5,551 nt of DNA from positions 1 through 5,551 of the forward strand of contig JACQUE010000155.1 of the NCBI GenBank assembly GCA_016210425.1, given 5' to 3'. The notes under the pieces were generated by a model. It searched no databases. It was given only the letters and a program-made list of their open reading frames with translations, and was not told the origin of the DNA. The translations under genes were made by a program, and so were the position numbers. The DNA comes from Chloroflexota bacterium. Its GTDB lineage: Bacteria; Chloroflexota; Dehalococcoidia; JACQUE01. Of this stretch, positions 1 to 3,819 are shown in pieces; position 1 is the stretch's first letter, and every line of letters begins with the position of its first letter.

Positions 1-1
1 A

Positions 2-715
2 ATGATGCAAACAATGCAAAACACGTTCACTAGCGCTCGGGCCCGAGGGGCCCTCGCCTTTCGCGAGCATCTGCCCGTTGGCAGCGCTGCCCCAGATTGC
101 GTCCTCTACACGGTTCAGGGTGTGAAGGCCAGGCTTAGCGACTACTTCGGGAAAGCCCACGTCGTCCTGCAATTTGGCAGCATAACCACGCCCGGTTCGA
201 TCGAACAGCTACAAGCGATGGAGCAGGCGCGCCGGACGGATGGAGCGGGAGCCCAATTCCTCTTCATCTACGTGCGAGAACCTCACCCTGGCTCTAGCTA
301 CCCGCAGCCCACTACCCTCGCCGAGCGCCTCTCCCACGCCAGGGCGCTTCAGCGCGCCGAGGCTATTGCCTGGCCTGTCCTTGTCGATGATGTCGGCAAT
401 GAGTGCTACTCAGCCTATGGCAGCCAGCCGGCCATGGCCTACGTCGTAAACCGAGATGGCATCGTCTTCTACAAGACGAACTGGATCAACGCGGCGGAGA
501 TAGGCGAGGCGCTGCGTGACCTCCACTACGCGGACAACGCAGCCGGCAATGATCAAAACGAGGTCCTCCCTCGTTTCTCTGAGAAGCTGTGCACGTTCAC
601 GGTGCCGGTTGGCACGTGTGCGCGCGTGCTGCGGCGGGCGGGCCAGGACTCGATAGACGACCTGCAGCGGGCGTTCAACAATAAGGCCTGGACGCTGCGG
701 GTTTCCGGCGAGTGA
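2..715 (+). CDS. Deiodinase-like thioredoxin-fold (redoxin) protein, catalytic Cys/Sec replaced by Thr
   Basis: The protein of 237 residues resembles bacterial relatives of iodothyronine deiodinases, a thioredoxin-fold family. Visible landmarks are an APDCVLYTVQG beta-hairpin (residues 30-40), LSDYFGKAHVVLQFGS (45-60), the active-site loop FGSITTP (58-64), FIYVREPHPG (88-97) with the family's Glu and His (E93, H95), VLVDD (126-130), and YGSQPAMAYVVNRDGIVFYKTNW (139-161). In the family the loop reads FGS-x-T-[Cys or Sec]-P. Here that residue is Thr63 (codon ACG, 188-190), so ordinary redox or deiodination chemistry is doubtful. Other cysteines exist (C33, C135, C197, C206) but none sits at the active site. 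The C-terminal 60 residues after the fold are unassigned. No signal peptide is obvious, so a cytoplasmic location is inferred. In-frame ATGs lie at 2, 5 and 14. The reading frame is open to the window edge, so the true start may be outside. A dehydrogenase gene follows closely and is probably cotranscribed. Confidence 0.75.
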   Translation: MMQTMQNTFTSARARGALAFREHLPVGSAAPDCVLYTVQGVKARLSDYFGKAHVVLQFGSITTPGSIEQLQAMEQARRTDGAGAQFLFIYVREPHPGSSYPQPTTLAERLSHARALQRAEAIAWPVLVDDVGNECYSAYGSQPAMAYVVNRDGIVFYKTNWINAAEIGEALRDLHYADNAAGNDQNEVLPRFSEKLCTFTVPVGTCARVLRRAGQDSIDDLQRAFNNKAWTLRVSGE

Positions 716-736
716 GCTTGGCAAGCAACTCAACCC

Positions 737-742
737 AGGAGG
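737..742 (+). promoter_or_regulatory. Ribosome binding site of the dehydrogenase gene, decides the start
   Basis: A perfect AGGAGG lies five bases before ATG 748. The reading frame also opens at GTG 712, which overlaps the preceding stop as GTGA, but that GTG has no good Shine-Dalgarno. It would also add twelve residues (MSLASNSTQEVR) in front of the point where family members normally begin. Confidence 0.85.
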
Positions 743-747
743 TTCGC

Positions 748-1806
748 ATGGAAGTGGCACGGGCGGCATTCTTCGTGGGGCCGCGAGAGATACGTGTCGG
801 GCCGATCGACCTTCCCCGAGTGGAGCCGGGGATGGTACTGCTCCGGGTGCTGGCCTGCGGAGTGTGTGGAACTAACCTCCATAGCTGGCAGGCTCCTCGG
901 CTCACCACGGGGCGCAATCCGGACGCTGGGGCGTCAGGGCACGAGGTGGCGGGGCAGGTGGTGGAGGTGGGCGCCGGCGTCACCAGCGTTAGGGTGGGCG
1001 ATCGGGTAGGAGTGGAGCTCTTTGAGAGCCGCGCCTGCGGACGTTGCCGCTACTGCCATGAGGGGCGCTTTTTCCACTGCGAGCAAAAACGCCCTACCAA
1101 CGCCGGCGGTTTCGTCGATTACATCCTCATGTATGATAAGGGCCTCTATAAGCTGCCGGAAAGCATGTCGGCGGCCGAAGGGACGCTCCTGGAGCCATTC
1201 TCCTGCTCGCTGCATGCCGTGCGCATGGCCGGCCTACTTGGCGGCGAAACCGTGCTGGTACTTGGCGCCGGCCTCCTGGGTATATTCGCTGTGGCTGCTG
1301 CTAAGCTGTATGGCGCGGGCAAGGTGATCTGCACTGCGAAGTACCATTTTCAGGCGGAAGCGGCGGCGCGCTTCGGGGCGGACTTGGTGGTGGATAGCTC
1401 CGACCCCCAGTTAGAGCGCCGCGTTAAGGACGAGGCCGGCGGAAGAGGGCCGGATGTGGTCATCGAGAGCGTTGGCGGCAGGGCGAGCACCATCCAGCAG
1501 GCGATGTCGGTAGTCCGCCCGGTGGGTAAGGTGATGGTGATGGGCCTGTTCGATGAGCCGGTCCCCATAGACACCTGGCAGGCGGTAATAAAGGAGCTCA
1601 GCCTTATCTTCCCGGCCACCTACTCAGTGATGGGCATGCGCCATGAGTACGAGCTGGCGCTGGAGCTACTGGCGTCGGGGAAGGTGCCGGGCAAGGAACT
1701 GATCTCCCATAGGTTCGGGCTTGGGGAAGTACAGCGGGCCTTTGAGGTGGCTGCGGACAGGAGCCGGGGGGTGTTTCGCGTGGTGGTGGAGCCACCCCTG
1801 GGGTGA
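748..1806 (+). CDS. Zinc-dependent medium-chain alcohol dehydrogenase (threonine/polyol dehydrogenase-like)
   Basis: The protein of 352 residues is a complete zinc-containing medium-chain dehydrogenase of usual length. It should oxidise an alcohol or polyol with NAD(P), in the cytoplasm. The GroES-like N-terminal domain carries the catalytic zinc site: C40 in CGVCGTNLH, H65-E66 in GHEVAG, and E149 in LEPFSCSLHAV. The structural zinc loop has four cysteines, C97, C100, C103 and C111. The Rossmann domain shows VLVLGAGLLGIFAVAAAKLYGA (169-190). The C-terminus (SHRFGLGEVQRAFEVAADRSRGVFRVVVEP) is typical. Two details differ from the common pattern: the usual GTD after C40 is GTN (N43), and the end of the second Rossmann strand reads ICTAK (194-198), with no acidic residue where NAD-specific members have Asp. 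This hints at NADP preference, which is an inference. The substrate cannot be read from the sequence. The gene follows the deiodinase-like gene by 32 bases, so an operon is likely. Confidence 0.92.
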   Translation: MEVARAAFFVGPREIRVGPIDLPRVEPGMVLLRVLACGVCGTNLHSWQAPRLTTGRNPDAGASGHEVAGQVVEVGAGVTSVRVGDRVGVELFESRACGRCRYCHEGRFFHCEQKRPTNAGGFVDYILMYDKGLYKLPESMSAAEGTLLEPFSCSLHAVRMAGLLGGETVLVLGAGLLGIFAVAAAKLYGAGKVICTAKYHFQAEAAARFGADLVVDSSDPQLERRVKDEAGGRGPDVVIESVGGRASTIQQAMSVVRPVGKVMVMGLFDEPVPIDTWQAVIKELSLIFPATYSVMGMRHEYELALELLASGKVPGKELISHRFGLGEVQRAFEVAADRSRGVFRVVVEPPLG

Positions 1807-1842
1807 GCCTAGACGACAGGTCACCGCTTCCAGTCAACGGCC

Positions 1843-1932
1843 CTTCGACTACTTGATGGCTTAGGGCGCTGCTTTGGCTAACTACAAAGATTACGGCGTA
1901 ACGCTCAAGTCACGCCGTAATCTAAGTCGAAG
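1843..1932. other. Nested inverted repeat, possible structured RNA or terminator-like element
   Basis: A perfect 12-base inverted repeat (AGATTACGGCGT at 1888-1899, ACGCCGTAATCT at 1912-1923) flanks a 12-base loop. One base outside it, AGTCGAAG (1925-1932) is the exact complement of CTTCGACT (1843-1850), which gives an outer stem stacked almost directly on the inner one. ACTTGA (1851-1856) is also complementary to TCAAGT in the hairpin loop (1905-1910), so a pseudoknot is possible. The element lies 36 bases after the dehydrogenase stop. No T-run follows the stem on either strand, so it is not a classical intrinsic terminator. It could act in 3'-end formation, as an RNA element or as a protein-binding palindrome. 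The pairing is seen directly; the function is unknown. Confidence 0.5.
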
Positions 1933-2028
1933 TATTGGGGGGAACCAACACGGCCTCCGACGCCTCCACACACTACCGCCGCCGCGACGCGCTATCTGTC
2001 GAGCTGGGTTTCACCGCATCCCCTTTTC

Positions 2029-2083
2029 CCTCTGACCTCGTCCCCCTCTTCCCCCCTCAAGAGCTTGGGGGAAGTTCGAGAGG
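2029..2083. repeat. Imperfect palindrome, C-run/G-run hairpin unit A
   Basis: CTTCCCCC (2048-2055) pairs perfectly with GGGGGAAG (2067-2074) around an 11-base loop. An outer CCTCT (2029-2033) matches AGAGG (2079-2083). It sits in a pyrimidine-rich stretch and resembles a second unit about 130 bases downstream. The form suggests a small intergenic palindromic repeat of the REP/MITE kind. No T-run follows, so a terminator role is not supported. Confidence 0.4.
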
Positions 2084-2180
2084 AGGATCCCACGCCACCT
2101 CCCAACCGAAAAGACACACAGTGTAAAGTTGGGCCCGAATCTCGCGCGCTTCACCCCCGCGCCGGAACTACGTCATGGGC

Positions 2181-2202
2181 TCCCCCCTCGTTATCCGGGG
2201 GA
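2181..2202. repeat. C-run/G-run hairpin unit B, similar to the upstream palindrome
   Basis: TCCCCC (2181-2186) pairs with GGGGGA (2197-2202) around a 10-base loop. The top strand shares the pattern CTCCCCCCTC, then GGGGGAA, then TCG and GATCCC with unit A at 2048-2090. This suggests two diverged copies of one repeat. Confidence 0.35.
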
Positions 2203-2465
2203 ATCGCCTGGTGATCCCCTCTCCCCACTGCACCCCCGGCCTCAAAAAGGACCACCTCGGTTTCCTTCCCCCGCCTCCGGAATGAGCGAGGCTGCTCTAT
2301 CTTCCACCACAACCCACCTCAACCACTGCCGCCTGGAGCACTCATCTCATTCATCGGCATCTTAGCAATGGCCTATGCAACGGCTATGAAAAAGAAACGG
2401 TGTTATGTGAAGGAAGCGTGAACATCGGAGAACACCTTTGGGGTCCCCACCAATCCTCTTCATCC

Positions 2466-2533
2466 TTGACCTCTTTCCACAGATCTTTGACCGCTATCCA
2501 GTCAATTCGCACTAGTCAATGGGTAACGTTGAC
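2466..2533 (+). promoter_or_regulatory. Array of five TTGAC/GTCAA pentamers upstream of and overlapping the rpsP -35
   Basis: TTGAC occurs at 2466-2470, 2487-2491 and 2529-2533, and its complement GTCAA at 2501-2505 and 2515-2519. Successive starts are 21, 14, 14 and 14 bases apart. The last copy is the -35 hexamer of the rpsP promoter. The three forward copies could be alternative -35 elements. The phased direct and inverted copies could instead be an operator for a regulator of the ribosomal operon. The spacing is seen directly; the role is inference. Confidence 0.4.
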
Positions 2534-2558
2534 AAGGGTAGATGTTTTGGCCTACAAT
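2529..2558 (+). promoter_or_regulatory. Sigma70-type promoter of the rpsP-khpA-rimM operon
   Basis: A perfect -35 hexamer TTGACA (2529-2534) is followed after 18 bases by TACAAT (2553-2558), one mismatch from the consensus -10. Transcription would begin near 2563-2566, giving an untranslated leader of about 40 bases before the rpsP start. Strength and position fit a ribosomal protein operon. Confidence 0.75.
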
Positions 2559-2586
2559 CGGGAGCGACCGGTAAGTGGTAAACAAA

Positions 2587-2593
2587 GGGAGGT
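2587..2593 (+). promoter_or_regulatory. Ribosome binding site of rpsP
   Basis: GGGAGGT lies 11 bases before the GTG start at 2605. An out-of-frame ATG at 2595 sits between them, only one base after this site and too close to be used normally. The S16 N-terminus and an in-frame TAA at 2593 leave GTG 2605 as the start. Confidence 0.75.
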
Positions 2594-2604
2594 AATGCGA
2601 GCTA

Positions 2605-2886
2605 GTGCTGAAGATACGCCTCAGGCGAGTGGGAGCCAAGAAGAAACCGCAGTATCGGGTTGTCGTGGCCGAGGCGCAGGCCCCACGGGATGGCGCCTTC
2701 GTTGAGATTATCGGCCACTACAATCCGCTTACTGATCCAAGCACGGTAACTATCGACCGGGAGAAGGCCCTCAAGTGGCTAAGCAATGGGGCCCAGCCGA
2801 CAGGTAGGGCAGCCAAGTTGCTTAACATCGCCGGCGTGGAGTACAGGCAGGCCAAGCCGAAGCAGGGGGAAGAGGGTACTAGTTAG
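2605..2886 (+). CDS. rpsP: 30S ribosomal protein S16 (bS16)
   Basis: This is a small-subunit ribosomal protein of 93 residues that binds 16S rRNA in the body of the 30S particle and helps its assembly. The N-terminus [30 protein letters not shown] (residues 1-30) is the family hallmark, followed by [11 protein letters not shown] (32-42), [16 protein letters not shown] (51-66) and a last helix, [10 protein letters not shown] (69-78). The basic C-terminal tail ([13 protein letters not shown]) is short. Length is normal. Translation starts at GTG, the only start in frame after a TAA at 2593. It is first in the operon, preceded by a strong promoter, with khpA starting 57 bases after its stop. Confidence 0.97.
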   Translation: MLKIRLRRVGAKKKPQYRVVVAEAQAPRDGAFVEIIGHYNPLTDPSTVTIDREKALKWLSNGAQPTGRAAKLLNIAGVEYRQAKPKQGEEGTS

Positions 2887-2932
2887 AGCCTGGCAGCAGG
2901 GAGATGGCAGCAGTCCATTCCCCCAAAACTCC

Positions 2933-2940
2933 GGAGAGGT
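2933..2940 (+). promoter_or_regulatory. Ribosome binding site of khpA
   Basis: GGAGAGGT ends three bases before ATG 2944. Its GGAG portion has seven-base spacing, which is close to ideal. Confidence 0.7.
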
Positions 2941-2943
2941 AGA

Positions 2944-3216
2944 ATGAAGGAGCTCGTCGAGTATATCGCTAAGAGCATTGTAGACAACCCCGATGACGTA
3001 AGAGTCACGGAGGTTGAGGAGGACCAGCACCTGGTCCTGCGACTCCACGTTGCGCCAGAGGACATGGGCAAGGTGATCGGACGTCAGGGGAGGGGGGCCC
3101 AGGCGATGCGGACGATTCTGCGTGTGCTATCGGTGAAGAGGGGAACGAGGGCGATTCTGGAGATCGGCGACGACGGAGGGCGCGCTCGCCAGGACCTGGG
3201 CGAGCTTTCGGTCTAG
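2944..3216 (+). CDS. khpA: KH-domain RNA-binding protein KhpA (YlqC family)
   Basis: This single-KH-domain protein of 90 residues binds RNA. In Gram-positive bacteria the family partners KhpB/EloR and influences cell elongation and small-RNA biology. Residues 1-37 ([37 protein letters not shown]) form the first helix and strands, and [22 protein letters not shown] (38-59) carries the RNA-gripping GxxG loop as G46-R47-Q48-G49. The C-terminus, from about residue 75, extends slightly past the usual 75-80 residue length with a charged tail. The position between rpsP and rimM is the conserved one and confirms the assignment. The gene is in the same reading frame as rimM, separated by 12 bases, so it is probably cotranscribed and possibly translationally coupled with it. 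Confidence 0.95.
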   Translation: MKELVEYIAKSIVDNPDDVRVTEVEEDQHLVLRLHVAPEDMGKVIGRQGRGAQAMRTILRVLSVKRGTRAILEIGDDGGRARQDLGELSV

Positions 3217-3228
3217 CTCGCACACCTT

Positions 3229-3819
3229 ATGCCCCGGCACCCGAAGGATGACCGGCCCCAGGAAGGGGCGTCGGCATCCGAGGCTCTATCCGAGACTATA
3301 GTCGTAGGACGTGTGGCGGCGCCCTGGGGAACCGGGGGCGCTATCAAAGCGGAGATAGCCACCGCCCACCTGGAACGCTTCGAACCAGGCCGCTTACTTC
3401 ACGTGGGCGGCTTTTCTTTCGCCATTGAAAGCAGCCGCGTCCGGGGGAAGCATGTCTACCTGAAGCTCCAGTCGGTAGACACGCCGGAGCGCGCGGCTGA
3501 GCTGCGGGGGCTCGACCTGGAGGTCCCCGCTAGCCAGACCATTCCGGCCCCTGAGGACACCTACTACCACTTCCAGATCATTGGCATGCGCGTCCGCACC
3601 ACGCGCGGCGACCTGCTGGGTGTCATCGAGTCCATTCTGCAGACCGGCAGCAACGATGTCTACGTCGTGCGCACCGACTACGGCGAGGAGCTCATCCCCG
3701 CCATCGATGATGTCATCGTTAGCATCGACACCCAGCAGGGCGATATGGTAATAGAGCCCGTGGAAGGGTTGCTATCGGGCCCCAGGGGCGGCAAGGCTCA
3801 GCGCGAAGAAGACCGCTGA
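3229..3819 (+). CDS. rimM: Ribosome maturation factor RimM (16S rRNA processing)
   Basis: RimM binds ribosomal protein S19 and helps mature the head of the 30S subunit. The protein has 196 residues. The N-terminal RimM barrel starts near IVVGRVAAPWGTGGAIKAEIATAHLERF (residues 24-51). The C-terminal PRC-barrel begins at TYYHFQIIGMRV (111-122) and includes the hallmark LGVIESILQTGSNDVYVV (130-147) and ELIPAIDDVIVSID (154-167). A polar N-terminal extension of about 22 residues and a charged tail (SGPRGGKAQREEDR) make it somewhat longer than typical members (about 165-180). ATG 3229 is the only plausible start: khpA's stop lies in the same frame 15 bases upstream and no other start codon occurs before the conserved core. 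I see no clear Shine-Dalgarno, so translation probably depends on coupling to khpA. The 3' end overlaps the convergent transglycosylase gene by 22 bases. The usual trmD does not follow. Confidence 0.95.
   Translation: MPRHPKDDRPQEGASASEALSETIVVGRVAAPWGTGGAIKAEIATAHLERFEPGRLLHVGGFSFAIESSRVRGKHVYLKLQSVDTPERAAELRGLDLEVPASQTIPAPEDTYYHFQIIGMRVRTTRGDLLGVIESILQTGSNDVYVVRTDYGEELIPAIDDVIVSIDTQQGDMVIEPVEGLLSGPRGGKAQREEDR

Larger units (their letters stand above)
1807..2604. other. Non-coding gap of about 800 bases between the dehydrogenase gene and rpsP
   Basis: I find no convincing gene here. The open frames at 1935-2126, 2129-2365 and 2400-2705 read as low-complexity or unrelated residues, share no family features and lack ribosome binding sites. 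The minus strand has no long frame between about 1840 and 2780. The + strand is strongly C over G from about 1950 to 2480, unlike the flanking genes. The gap contains a nested inverted repeat (1843-1932), two C-run/G-run palindromes (2048-2074, 2181-2202), a small hairpin region (2399-2449), a TTGAC/GTCAA array (2466-2533) and the rpsP promoter (2529-2558). Confidence 0.8.

Noticed and set aside
182..190. Selenocysteine recoding in the deiodinase-like gene
   Set aside because: The codon at the Sec position is ACG, not TGA, and no in-frame TGA interrupts the gene.
712..747. GTG 712 as dehydrogenase start, overlapping the upstream stop as GTGA
   Set aside because: It lacks a Shine-Dalgarno and adds a non-conserved 12-residue leader. 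ATG 748 has a perfect AGGAGG at five-base spacing and gives the usual family N-terminus.
2071..2107. A tRNA/tmRNA-like 3' end suggested by GTTCGA and a CCACCTCC stretch
   Set aside because: The bases flanking TTCGA do not form a T-stem, and no acceptor or anticodon stem can be drawn.
2399..2436. SRP RNA suggested by GAAGGAAGC at 2409-2417
   Set aside because: The expected CC-GGAA-GG tetraloop helix and the AGCA internal loop are absent. Only a short purine string matches.
1935..2705. Short open frames 1935-2126, 2129-2365 and 2400-2705 as small genes
   Set aside because: They have no ribosome binding site and no recognisable family, and composition is dominated by Pro/Ser from the C-rich strand. 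The last overlaps the promoter and start of rpsP.
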